Source: Cristatella mucedo (lineage: Eukaryota; Bryozoa; Phylactolaemata; Cristatellidae). From it: DNA of 62,000 nt. The notes under the pieces are model-generated. The model did not search any database. It was not told where the DNA came from and saw only the letters and a list, made by a program, of their open reading frames with translations. This document shows positions 12,472-22,674 of this stretch, piece after piece (positions within the stretch are counted from its first letter, which is position 1; every line of letters begins with the position of its first letter). The position numbers were made by a program, and so were the translations under genes. The stretch covers positions 14,550,001 to 14,612,000 of the forward strand of contig WPIO01000003.1 of assembly GCA_009760855.2 (NCBI GenBank), read 5' to 3'.

Positions 12472-12563
12472 TATGTGTGCGTGTGTGTGCACACGCGCAC
12501 ACACACGCACGTTCGCTCGCGTGTGTATGCACGCGCGTGGGTTCGCGTGCGTATGTGTATGTT
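12472..12563. repeat. alternating purine-pyrimidine tract
   Basis: A GT/GC/AC-rich tract about 90 bp long includes gtgtgcacacgcgcacacac, which is close to self-complementary. Such tracts favour left-handed DNA. It also explains the low-complexity frames on both strands. Confidence 0.8.
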
Positions 12564-12654
12564 TCTGTGCGTTTCGGTGCTTATGTGTCTACGAATGGCT
12601 ATTGGTTGTGTTAGGCTCCTTTTATTATCATCAAATATTTTGAAGACCTTGTGT

Positions 12655-12800
12655 ACAGTCACTATGTTCGTAATGCTTGAAAATCATTACCGATCGACTG
12701 ACATTATGCCGTCTCCTGATTTCAAAGACATTGAGAATCAAGCTTAACAGCCACCTGTTCCGCACAGCCTTCGGTACGTCTGAGTACATTTTCTTTTATT
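12655..12800 (+). mobile_element. LINE ORF C-terminal fragment
   Basis: The segment matches 16580-16680 at the DNA level (tgaaaatc, gattga/gactgacat, cctga, aagcttaa(c)a, cacctgttc). It translates to an end resembling LKINSHLFRTAF of the LINE family (seen as LRIKLNSHLFRTAFG). Only the last ~40 codons survive. Confidence 0.65.
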
Positions 12801-13239
12801 CAGCTGTGCGTTACGAAACTGTTCGCGTCATGACTAAGGGTGAGAGCGATACGCTTTTGTATAGTGCCCCAGTGAACAAAATTTTTTCCTGTGTGCTTTT
12901 GAGTTATTACCTGTGTATAATTCAGAGCACGTTACTAACTACGGGTTCTACCAAAAATCGGCTGCGGGAGGTGGAGGAGACAGGATTTCGTATAGGGAGA
13001 CGCGAGACCTGCCATTTTCCTGTTGGAGGGGCTAAACCCGCAATAATATAAACTTGTAGCGCAAAGTTGTAGTGCTAATTCGGTACAAACTCGGTAGTTA
13101 ACTTATCGACTGAAATCTTTGAACGCTATGAGAAAACCTGAAAACATTGTCTAAAATATCAATTTTAGACCAGCATACAAAAGCACGTGAAAAGACGACG
13201 ACTCTACGGTCCACTAGCGAGTAGGACCCCTGGCAATTA

Positions 13240-13650
13240 GCATGTACTGAATTGTTATATGCACAAGTCAGCATGCAAAGCACGCAGCGACAAGAAAGAC
13301 ATGTTCTGTTGACATGCGGAAAAGGCGTGACTTTAGTTGAGAATTAAATGACGCAAGGTCAATGCAAGCTATGAGAGGAGGCAGAATCGAGTTCGGTATA
13401 TACGGTGTGAAAACCTGATCACTGAGAGGTTTCAAGTAAATGTCAGAATCGGCGAGACGACTGGAATTAGGGGAGCGGGTAAGGCGAGAGCACTGCAGTT
13501 GCAAAGGAAATCAGACGGACAGTCGGGTGCACACGAGTGGAGCGACCTGCAGGCCAGAGAGACGGGAAACGTGAAGTCGATTCGATGCTTGATAGACAGC
13601 CAGTGCTACCGCAGCGGATACACGCCGTTGTCGACAGACCAGTCTAGTTG
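13240..13650 (-). mobile_element. LINE fragment of a diverged lineage
   Basis: The - strand frame at 13268-13504 shows a LINE-like C-terminus (YLKPLSDQVFTPYIPNSI, then LPPLIACIDLASFNSQLKSRLF). Upstream sequence around 13580-13620 (cgattcgatgcttgatagac) matches 25055-25075 and the LINE at 30090-30120. It is 5'-truncated and diverged from the main family in this window. Confidence 0.6.
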
Positions 13651-13989
13651 CTGAGTTTTGCCCCAGTTGCAGTCAATCGAGTGAACGGCCTGGGGGTCGG
13701 GAATAAAGGGATTTACAGTAATCTCGACACTATGTTACCAACGCCTGAACTTGTTTAGGCATCACACTCTCTTCTAACCGGATCCTACATGTGGCACAGT
13801 TGCAAAGGGATAGCTCACAGAAATATAGATCCAGATCGCAAGCATTCGCGGTGCAACTGGGACGAATGCTCTGAGAGAACGTGTCCATCTGAAAAGACTG
13901 AACAGCCGGCTGTTCGGAAAGCTTACGTGGGCCGCGTTCGCCTATCCCTGAACGAATGCCTAGCCGACGTATGCGAGGCTAGTGTGGCG

Positions 13990-14080
13990 AGCTATAAGCT
14001 TAGACATAACCGAGAGGTAAGGTGCTCGCTCTTCACGGCCGAGGTCTTGGGTTCGAATCCTGAAGGGAACTCCTAAATTA
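13990..14080 (+). mobile_element. tRNA-derived SINE head, fragment
   Basis: A B-box-like gggttcgaatcc lies at 14048-14059, preceded by gaggtaaggtgctcgctcttcacggccgaggtc split over the usual SINE head spacing. No tRNA cloverleaf can be completed, and no CCA or terminator context makes it a functional tRNA gene. Confidence 0.5.
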
Positions 14081-15939
14081 AAAAAATTCTATTAGCACAG
14101 GCTAGTAAGATCCTACGAACTGATGCAATTTTCTAGCAACTACTTCACCAAATGTTGGCAATTTAAAAAGAATGGAGATGGCTAACTGGACCACAGTTAC
14201 TCCAATTTTCGTGGCCTTGTAGAGTTTTTAATGAGGGTCCTGACTACAGCTGGGTTCGGAGGGGCTTGGACCTACGCTGTAATCAGGAACATGCTTTACA
14301 ATATTTGTTATAATGGGCCCAAAAACGCTGGTGCACCTCAGAAAAAGAACTCTTGAGACAGAGGGAAGAGTATCGGTGTTTCTGTTAGCTGAGGAAACTG
14401 CAGGCTAAATCCGCTTTACGGCCAGCGTACTCATACTACGCCGGGCGGTTTATCCTAAACCGCAGTGCAGCACTTGCTGACTCAAAACACTGGGCCTATT
14501 TTTACAGCCGCAGACCACTAGTGATTGGCCGGATGTCACATGCTACGGTGCATGCTCTATTTCGCAGATGCTTTATTAAACGCTCGTATTTTTCTCAGCC
14601 ATTGACTAGTAAATGTCTCACAGGAACAAGGTTAGTGACGAGTTCGTGCAGAAGAGGCCCACTAGAAGAAGAGAGGGAGCAGGAGCAAGGTGACGTGGAT
14701 TTGCAGCGATATTGCCATCTGGGAGAAAATGGGGCGATGCAATTGCTCATGCAATCTGTTACATTTTTTCTGTGACAGATTTATGGTATTTTCTCGGTGC
14801 CAGCTGCACACTAACGCACAGTGGCTCTCAGAGCCTTTGTGCGTTGCCCGATCGGGCCCCTGCATCGTGTGTTGGCTGTCAGAGCCTCCAGGCACTACCA
14901 GAACGGGTCAAACAGGATGCAGTCGTCTGACCCGGTACTGCCATTAATCAGCAGAAGCCGTGTACCGACGGTACGAGTACCCTCATTACCATTGGCATGG
15001 TACATCAGGCCGCCTACAACACACAAACACGCAGGCGGGAGGGGCTCTGGAGGTACTGCTAGGCGCTCTGGTCCGCTCATTAAAACTCACTACCTGTGAA
15101 TATGTATTTCTTAGCAGTATTTAGTCTAAGAAAGTAACAGTATTCTTCGTTTATAGGCCCATGGTGGTTAGTGTCCTGTTATTCTCGCCAAGGCCCGTGT
15201 AAGGCCAAATAGTGTTATGGGCCTGTTAGTCGTGCTGTGGCCAGTGTATGGCCCGGTGGCGTTTCTAGCACTGCTTCTGGTTTATAGGCCAGTGCCGTTT
15301 ATGGCGGCGATAGTTTGATGAGGGGTGACTCACGGTCTGAAGAGTAGAGGTTGAGTTTCGACAAGGATGTTGGAGAGAGCCCGGCCGAGCAGTTGCATGC
15401 CGCCCCCCAACTTCGAGCGTCCTTAAAATTATACTTTGTATTGAACCCGCCAAGGTGTTACTGTGTCTTTGTGGGAACACCGTTCTCAATTAACTTATTT
15501 CTTTTCTATGCAGAATTGTTTTACACACGCTGCAACATCATCACATGGATCACAGATCAGCATGTGACTTGATCTTAACTAGTATTAGTCTTTTGCTGTA
15601 TCAGTTGCAGCTTGCTTAATTCTGTCCCCACCATTGGAGCTCTTGTCAAGATGGCTATGTTGCGACTGCGCCTTTAGCGCGCACTTGGTCATTATCTACC
15701 TATGCTTAAGTAGTGAAGGAACTTGCATTTATTCGCTGCTGTTTGGGATCAAGGAGAGACAGCAGGCAGCAATGCAGCCTACGGCAGCAGCCACTTCAGC
15801 TACAACATGGCCTTTTACTGTCTGTGTTGATTGCCTAGCCCGACACGGTTGTATTCGCAAGCCCTATTCGAATTATTCTATGCCGAGCCGGGAGTAGTGT
15901 TCGGATGAGTCTTAGCAGCACTTGCGTCTGTTTGCATCT
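14081..15939. other. unannotated stretch, 1.9 kb
   Basis: Many overlapping short frames lie on both strands between 14520 and 15570, none with a recognisable domain. At 15160-15310 the word aggccc/aggcca with short spacers recurs about six times, which may be an eroded minisatellite. Confidence 0.45.
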
Positions 15940-16105
15940 TCGAGCTCGGTCGATAAAGGCGAGCGTCACCACGCCTTTATCGACCGAGGTCAAAGTGAAT
16001 GCATTTGATGGCCGAGGTCTCAGGCTCGAAACCTGTGGCATATGTGATGCGCCTGAATACAGATCAAATTTTCTTAGAGTGGCATGCAAATTAAATATAC
16101 AACAT
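15940..16105 (+). mobile_element. SINE-A copy with an internal 17-bp inverted repeat
   Basis: The tRNA-derived head (ggccgaggtctcaggctcgaa, B-box region near 16010-16030) is followed by catatgtgatgcgcctgaatacag and the shared LINE-like tail. At its 5' side a perfect 17-bp inverted repeat (15945-15961 and 15972-15988, 10-nt loop) has formed from duplicated head sequence. This is not present in the other SINE-A copies. Confidence 0.65.
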
Positions 16106-16229
16106 TATTTACATCATCTTGTGCTCACCGAAGATGCAAGTTATATTCACGAATTAAGATTACTCCCACCCGTCTTTTCCGTCCTGTCTGGTTCTGGATG
16201 TCTTAGCATGCTCCCAAAGCGTTAAAATA

Positions 16230-16346
16230 GTCCATTTATTCTCTGGCTCCAACCTACCTATCAGTACTTCTCCCCACAAGGCGAAGAATCGTAATGCCCA
16301 CTGTTCTGACTCGAATCGTTTACCTATACCTCGTACGAACCTCATT
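16230..16346 (+). mobile_element. LINE ORF fragment, left flank of SINE-A insertion
   Basis: The DNA matches the antisense of 27940-28020 and 29990-30060 (tttacctatacctcgtacgaa). It encodes the region before the LINE C-terminus. The SINE at 16347 interrupts it. Confidence 0.6.
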
Positions 16347-16495
16347 GCCGAGCTGGTTTGGCCCAGTGGTATAGGTGTTCGCACCGACCAAGGTTTACCC
16401 GATTTCACGAGGTCGAGTCCCGTGGCATATTTGAAGTATCTGAATAGAGATTAGTTTCTCTAAAGGTGCTATATAAATGAATTATTATTATTAAA
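16347..16495 (+). mobile_element. SINE-A, nearly complete, with target-site duplication
   Basis: It starts gccgagctggtttggcccag, carries a tRNA-like head with B-box-like aggtcgagtccc, then ggcatatttgaagtatctga. It ends with agagattagtttctct, gtgctatataaatg and (ATT)n. The word cctcatt flanks both sides (16339-16345 and 16498-16504), a target-site duplication. The 3' half matches the CR1/L2-like LINE 3' end, so this SINE probably uses that LINE's machinery. Confidence 0.8.
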
Positions 16496-16554
16496 TCCTC
16501 ATTATCTTACCGCACCGGGTGTGTTGTGATATTCGCTTCGTATATCAAACCATC

Positions 16555-17018
16555 GGAGACAGTTCCTTTAGTTCATGTGCTCCCAAAGCCTGAAAATCCC
16601 TACAGATTGAGATCACCACGTCCCCTGACATGACGACATTTAAAAAGAAGCTTAACACGCACCTGTTTAAAACAGCATTTGGTGATTCTTTGTGATTCTT
16701 CGTCTCTCGTGTGCATGTACCGGCACACTAGGGAAGGTGGTTGCTTTCGTGACCTCGGTCCCGAGGTCGTGGGTTCGATTCCTGTGGTTGGTGATCCTTT
16801 ATCGCCACTGCAAGCGGTGGTAATAGCCGTAAAGGCTCTTCTGTCGCTATACAAAAAGAGGCTGTTTAATCAGCTAGGATTTATTTCATTATTTACACCG
16901 TGCTTTTGTTTGCGGATAATACCACCAATCATTTGGTAATGCTTTCTATACAGCATCTGTAAAGTGCCTAGAGAAAGAATCAGTTCTCTGAGGGCATTAT
17001 AGAAATGTATTATTATAA
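16555..17018 (+). mobile_element. LINE 3' fragment split by a SINE-B insertion
   Basis: The ORF end lies at 16570-16680 (gctcccaaagcctgaaaatc, then an MTTFKKKLNTHLFKTAF-like translation). The 3' UTR and tail (catctgtaaagtgcctagag, cagttctctgagggcatt, ttattata) resume at about 16885-17018. The SINE-B at 16722-16879 sits between. A ~50-bp stretch starting cctcatta at 16498 recurs at 17031, so the locus has also suffered a local duplication. Confidence 0.7.
16722..16879 (+). mobile_element. SINE-B, full-length-like copy
   Basis: It begins ggcacactagggaaggtggt. A tRNA-derived head contains ggtcgtgggttcgattcc (B box). The body follows with the small hairpin atcgccactgcaagcggtgg, then gtaaaggctcttctgtcgct, and it ends gaggctgtttaatcagctag. 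The copy at 29013-29169 is nearly identical and has the same ends, which fixes the unit at about 157 bp. There is no LINE-like tail, unlike SINE-A. Confidence 0.85.
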
Positions 17019-17475
17019 CTACTACAACCTCATTACCTTGCCACGTGGGGTTTGCTGTGATATTCACTTGATTTGCTTCTTAGAGAGACTTTTTTCCGGT
17101 AGATGTAGTCACTCTATTTCTAGGCCCATCGGACCGTCGTGTCTCGCTCTTTTTCCATACTTCATAACCATCTGGCCTGTACTCGAGAGATCCCATGAAG
17201 GGAAGCTGATAGCGGTCGGGTTGCCGTGTCAGCCGGCGTAGCTGAATCCGCCCACTGCATCATACCCGCTGGCAGCAGAGCAAACTCCCACTGAGTTCTC
17301 AGCTATGCTGCCCATGGCAGCTGATATTTCTATTGATTCGTCGGGTGGATCAGTAGATTGTCCCAGCAGGGGAGCGCCTGCATGAGTACGCTTTCAAGTG
17401 TGCATGAAAGAGTAGCCGTTCACCGCAGGACCTGCAGTGCTACCTTGTAAGCACGTGTACCTCCAGCACTGCATA
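17019..17475. other. unannotated stretch
   Basis: Apart from the duplicated block at 17031-17082 noted with the neighbouring LINE, I see nothing recognisable. Confidence 0.5.
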
Positions 17476-17479
17476 ACTC

Positions 17480-17620
17480 AATCCCACAGTTCTTGTGAAG
17501 CGACATCTACTGTCGAGCTCACGACTATGACATACCCTTTCCTGCCGTTCTGAGGTGCTACTTCCATGTTACTCACTACCTCGACTGCTCTTCCGACTCT
17601 GCTATGTTCCTCGCTTTCTC
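17480..17620 (+). mobile_element. fold-back element, internal fragment
   Basis: The sequence gctacttccatgttactcac, then tacctcgactgctcttcc and cgctttctctt match 24120-24190, the inner part of the right arm of the fold-back element at 23772-24339. The outer termini are missing. Confidence 0.65.
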
Positions 17621-17724
17621 TTGAAATATATTTGAAAATACCGAGCAAATGAAGTTTGTCTACAGTGGGACTGCTACCTGTAAGGTTCAGCAATATGCAT
17701 GACGAGCAGAGATTTCATGATCTT

Positions 17725-17815
17725 GCACAAATGTAAAGTGCTTAGAAAGAGATTAAGGTCTCTAAGGGCACTATATCAAATGCATTATTATTGTTATTAT
17801 TATTAGTATTGCTAT
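17725..17815 (+). mobile_element. solo LINE/SINE 3' tail
   Basis: This is a well conserved end: aaatgtaaagtgcttagaaa, agattaaggtctct, gggcactatatcaaatgc, then (ATT)n. Confidence 0.85.
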
Positions 17816-19305
17816 TATTAACTCCTACTTGGCTTTGAAGCTACAACATTTTATCCTCAGAATTGCATAATTGGACTTTACTTGAGGTCTTCAAACGACC
17901 TGGCCTCTCGACTGAGGACCAAACAGCTTAAAATAGTTATGCAGAGCTTCTGGCTTTCATTCAGCTGTTGATGATCTATTAAAATCATTTCTCAACGTTT
18001 TCATACCGTCACCACTTGATTGCTAAAACCCATCCTTAGTGGTCCTAACCTAAAAGAATAATATTCGTTCTCCTGGATTGAGACCTAAAGAAATACTATG
18101 GATGACGATTCATGGATTAAATGCAAAATAACAGCTGGTATTTACACATTTACTTCAACAATGTTGACGAACTTAATCCAGTTGACCGTTTTTCAGAGTT
18201 GAAATTGTATGACCAATTGATGCAAGTACTCCATTAAATATTTACTGTAAAATTTGATGATTTTGATGATGCCGGAAAATAGGTTCCATGCTGTTTTATC
18301 CAAGGTTCGGTACGAGGAGTATGAGATCACCAGTTTTCAAAGTTGGAGATACAGTTTTTGCTCAGTGATAACCTGAGTGATTGCACTAAAATAACCTATG
18401 ACACTATTAGGATGTTTAAAAGAGAAAAAGAGTTTGCTAACAACTGATGAACAGGCCGAATAGCGTGCCAATTGCTATGTAAAGAGTGGGCTTCAACTCC
18501 AAGCCATTGTTTAGAGCAATTAGTTTCTTCACTACGTAGCTTCATAAGGAAGAAGAAATGGATTTAAAAATGAATTTACAATTTCTCTATAAGAAATTAA
18601 AATTGCTCAAACTAATCCTAATGCAGCATATTCATCTGGTCGGAAAGAAATTCAAATCCACTTGCACCTCACTTTTTCACTTTAGACACACAGGGTCGGA
18701 AAATGAAATAGCTTGTGATGGCCCGACGTAGCAACTGAATCAAGTTGCCTTGCAATAAATCTAGCTATAACAATTTGGCAATAATTATGAGACCTTAAAT
18801 TATTGCAAGTGCGAGTCCACTTCATCAGCTCGTCAGATATTCTGATGCCTATACAAACACGTATAGACAGAACATGCTTAAACTATCCCAGAGCAAGGCA
18901 TCAGAGTCGCTCACTAGATTACAAGGTAATGGTGATCAAGGCGCATGCTCGTGGTTCGTTGAGACTCCATTAGCAAGGTTGGAGTTACTGCAACGCAGGG
19001 GAAAGAGGGCCAAAACCCAGAACCAAGGCAAATAAAAAGCACAAGGACGGCCTTCGAGAGGAGCCACACTAACTAGAGGCTGGGTTGCATTAAATCTGGT
19101 ACTTACCACATTCTGGCCACATCTATAAGTGTATTCAAGCCTATGTCAATTGATGGTAGCCATTTCTTACGCAACCCCTATGCATCTTAAGCAGGCCATT
19201 TGATCAGAGAGTACACCATCTTCAGCAATCAGGAAAAGCATTGTAGAAACAGTACAAAGAATCTTAAGCAGCTGCAGTGAGGTGAGACTATTCTAGCTAA
19301 TTAGC
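17816..19305. other. unannotated stretch
   Basis: It is AT-rich, with no frame over 60 codons and no recognised repeat. A weak SINE-like word (gctcgtggttcg) occurs near 18945 but without the rest of the element. Confidence 0.5.
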
Positions 19306-19309
19306 GTAA

Positions 19310-19315
19310 TTTATT
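19310..19315 (-). promoter_or_regulatory. candidate polyadenylation signal of the pseudogene copy
   Basis: On the - strand an AATAAA lies about 320 nt downstream of the stop codon at 19634-19636. AATAAA is common by chance in this AT-rich DNA, so this is a suggestion only. Confidence 0.3.
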
Positions 19316-19633
19316 AAATATGATATATCCTACTCAAAGGCCAGAACAAATCATTTCAGAACTTAAAATTGCGTAACTAAGGACAATCAAGTTAAATCAA
19401 ATCTGATTGTAATCGTCAAAATTCTTTCAGAAATGAAAATAATATTCGTGCATAGCAACAACTGATAGTTTGGCTGGCAATGTTCTTCAAATGCCTCTTG
19501 CTAGCATTACTTTCCTGCCTGGACCAAGGCTTCATGGCTACATGACGATGCATAAGGTCGACAGCAACTTTTATTTGCTGAATGGTAATTTCGTACCATA
19601 TTGCAACTCTTTGGGCTAATCTGTCCACACCTC

Positions 19634-19815
19634 TCATTGGGCGGCTGCAGCTTGATCTCTGTTCTGTCTCTGCCACTGGCGACAGTACGAGGCTGTCGTA
19701 GCAATAGCAACTAGCAGACATACAGCACCTACAGATGACGTGGCAACCAAGATAGTTTTGAATTTGCTCAGTGTGTCTGGTGACGATGTTGTTGTCTGAG
19801 TAGTTTCAAAACTAT
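19634..19815 (-). pseudogene. pseudogene exon: transmembrane segment and short cytoplasmic tail
   Basis: The exon starts after tttcattccag in phase 1 and reads an ETTQTTTSSPDTLSKF-like linker. A hydrophobic helix follows (TILVATSSVGAVCLLVAIAT), then a basic stop-transfer segment YCRQWQRQNRDQ, ending AAAAQ and a TGA at 19634-19636. The 3' end of this exon is absent from the + strand copy, where a LINE piece replaces it. No signalling motif (ITAM, ITIM or SH2-binding Tyr) is visible in the tail of about 16 residues. Confidence 0.8.
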
Positions 19816-20084
19816 CTGGAATGAAAATATCTGAAGTGGAAGGTGTGCCTCTGGTGATGCAGATATTTGAAACTTAATCTCATACACAGCCAACTCTTGC
19901 AAGTTTTATGAGATTTCTATCTAGGAAGATAGGAAAATCGAAAACAGTGCTAACTAAAATTCGCCAAGAACGAGATACATCTATGCGAATAAAAATGTAC
20001 TGGAAGTACCTGAACAGGATCTTGATTTTCTAGCTGAATATCCCACGGAAGTTTCCTAAAACTCACTGCAGCCTTGTAAGGCCC

Positions 20085-20250
20085 TGCTGGTTTGGCTAGG
20101 TGGATAAAGTGCTTGCCTCGATCAAGGTCAAGGTGAATGTAGTTAATGACCGAGGTCGTGGGCTCAAGCCGCTAGGCATACATGAACCACCTGAATACAG
20201 ATTATGCATGCTTAGGAGCTATGCAAATGAATTATATTTGTATAAGCATT
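20085..20250 (+). mobile_element. SINE-A copy, shared with the + strand duplicate
   Basis: The head gctggtttggctaggtggat, the B-box region gaccgaggtcgtgggctcaa and the 3' half (catgaaccacctgaatacag, then agctatgcaaatgaattat) are all present. The corresponding site in the other duplicate (about 61075-61245, opposite strand) holds the same SINE, so it was inserted before the duplication. Confidence 0.8.
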
Positions 20251-21430
20251 CTCTAACACAGTAAGGCAGGGTATGGTGCAGCATTTATAGCCAAACAACC
20301 TGATAAATAGCACTGCAATAGAAACTTTGAAAACGCAACCGATCAGAGGAAACAGAAAATTCAGAGCTTAACGAACTTCTGCCCGGCAATTATTTACCAA
20401 AACGTGAGATTCACATCAGTTAGTTATGTTGTTAACTGACCGTGCATATTTCTACCGTGGTTATCTTAACAAGTACAAAAATATACTATATGAGCCTGTT
20501 TTGGCAGAATTTAAGGCCTTTCTGGCTTGTGACGTAGTCACCATATCGAAGGCTATTATTTCGTAGCACCGTAAGATTATTGCAAGATTAACTAAGATTG
20601 ATTAGGTAAGATTAACTGGATGAACCAAATATCATCTTTCTAAGAATCTAACTACAGTGACATACTTTATCTCAGCAATCATCAATGACTTGCAGCATGC
20701 TATTTTGAACGTGCCCAGCAATAGGCCTGAGGGCCTGACAGGGTTTTAAATGGTGAAGGAATCAATGACAAAGTAGGGAAAAACAACCATATTGTCAGAT
20801 AACTAAAGAAATATTTTATATCATGACTAACGGATATAACTATCCATTTTCCAAACACACATATATGTATTAAACTTAACTACCTTCTCGTAACGACGAC
20901 GGAAATATTTTTATACACGCTGATTATAATGGTCATGGCAGCTCAAGTGCCAGTGTATTCAACATCCTAAAAAAACATTTGTTTCGCACCTAGTGAGCTA
21001 ACTAAGGAGGCGGAACACTTGCAACATGTATAGCTTCGTCACGTTAATACCTCCGAGCGGTAGTGCTGTTTGACCATTGTTTTTAAAATCACTGCAACAT
21101 TTCAGATTTGTGTTGATCTCCAGGGTGTGTAAAGTTTTCGCACCAGCAGACATTTATCAAATCACGAACAAATATAAACCATGTTGCACAACTTGCTTTC
21201 CAGCAATTCTTAAACTAAGGAAAATTAACTCATTCAAAATGCAGAACGAGGCCTTGAAATTGCCATTTTAAAAACTGAAAAGATAAACAACTCTAGTTGT
21301 TTCAATTGTAAATGATGCACCACTTTGGACCTAACTGTCGACAGGTAGCTATTGCATCCAACACATGACCCTCAATTAACTGTGATTTTACCTTTCGCTT
21401 GCTATATTAGTACCTAAAAATTCTAGTAAT
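20251..21430. other. 1.2-kb block present in only one of the two duplicates
   Basis: The homology with the + copy resumes at about 21430 (opposite 61040). The intervening DNA has no counterpart there. It has no clear terminal repeats, no tail and no recognisable protein, so I cannot say whether it was inserted here or deleted from the other copy. Confidence 0.6.
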
Positions 21431-21690
21431 CTTCCTGCTTAATACTTGTATCAGCGATTTGACCAGGAGTACGCTGCCCTTATGGGTAAGCTAATTATCT
21501 GCCATCAAACCAGCACCATCTAAATACACGTGTGACTGAAGAACAGTCCATCTCAACTAAATACTCATGGCTGCATGCTAACTTAAAGACTAAAACAGTT
21601 GATTGTGGATCACAACTAGGTATATATAACAGCGACTGCATTAGCGTTTTGAGAAGGCATTTATCGACGGACATCAGTAGTTGGATTTGC

Positions 21691-22035
21691 CTGTGGTTCT
21701 TGTGAGATCATCATAAGCTCCACAAACTATATCTTAAAAGTTGACCAGGCACCATCGGGCACGAGCTGCAGAACACTGAATGCTCCGAGCCACGTTAGCA
21801 CTTGTCAGGGTGCAATTATTGGCTGATGTACTGCTCTGAGAATCGGCATAGGAGCAATTGACATCGACACAATATTCAGCATCAGCATGAAAAGGAAGAC
21901 TCCAAGGAGTGCTAAAACTCAAGCTTCCAGCTGGCGGTCCATCCTGCAGAGTGACCACCACCACCTCCGAGGAATTACTTTTTCCAACGTAGTTCTTTGC
22001 CTCGACGTACACAAAATAGTTGCCAGATGAAAGTC
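21691..22035 (-). pseudogene. pseudogene exon: second half of FN3 plus Cys-rich segment
   Basis: It is 345 nt, the same length as exon 9 of the + copy, with acceptor ttttgtag and a GC donor (ccacag|gcaaat on the - strand). The FN3 end (YVEAKNYVGKSNSSEVVVVTL) is intact. The stop at 21734-21736 falls in the Cys-rich part after RWCLVNF. Nucleotide identity to the + exon is high by eye, with about 25 differences over the exon. Confidence 0.85.
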
Positions 22036-22509
22036 CTACAAAAATTAGGAAATTATTAGGAACTGAGTGCTACAAACCACCATTCAAATGCAACGAACCT
22101 GTCTGTTCTTGACTGCCAACTATAGCATTAATTGGTCAGCAAGCTTTACTGCCAAATCCTTACTGCTGGCTTAATCAACCGTGTCCTTATTTTCCTACAA
22201 GCTTCAAAATCTCACTTTTAATGCAAATTATACATACAACAAGTGCCAAGGCTTTGAAAGTGCTTGCTAAAACCTTACCTCTGGACCACCCAATAGGTTT
22301 ATCAAGACTTTGCTGAGCTACAGATCGAGACGCAAAAGTAAACTCACATGCAAACATGGCTTACAGCGAATGCAAACAGAAAATATTACACTATTGAATT
22401 CAGCAGGCACATGCAGAGCTGCTAGTCACAGCAGCACCCAACTAATTCACAAACATTCATTTATGGAAACATTGCATATACACATAAAACTGATCTATAA
22501 ATGACATAC

Positions 22510-22674
22510 CCATGATTGTGCATGACGTACTGCTTCCATTATATACAAGTGTTAAATTAACATCCACCTGGAATTCCTGTTCATAGCCACCACTTTACGA
22601 TGCTGCCCACGAAAGCACCATCGTGGACCATCGATCAGCGACTTCACTCGCATTTGAAGGCGGCATAGGTGGAG
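22510..22674 (-). pseudogene. pseudogene exon: first half of FN3
   Basis: It is 165 nt, equal to exon 8 of the + copy, in the same phase. It reads PPMPPSNASEVADRW, then TMVLSWAAS, then a stop (22595-22597), and after it SGGYEQEFQVDVNLTLVYNG in the same frame. The + copy has Tyr at the stop position. Confidence 0.85.

Noticed and set aside
16700-16880. Possible tRNA genes with good B boxes (also at 29.05, 35.63 and 53.39 kb)
   Set aside because: They belong to SINE-B copies; the cloverleaf is not complete and the sequence continues into the SINE body.
19416-19721. 101-codon frame on the - strand (MSASCYCYDSLVLS...)
   Set aside because: It is the wrong frame of the transmembrane exon; the homologous frame that continues the FN3/Cys-rich exons reads the hydrophobic helix and stops at 19634.
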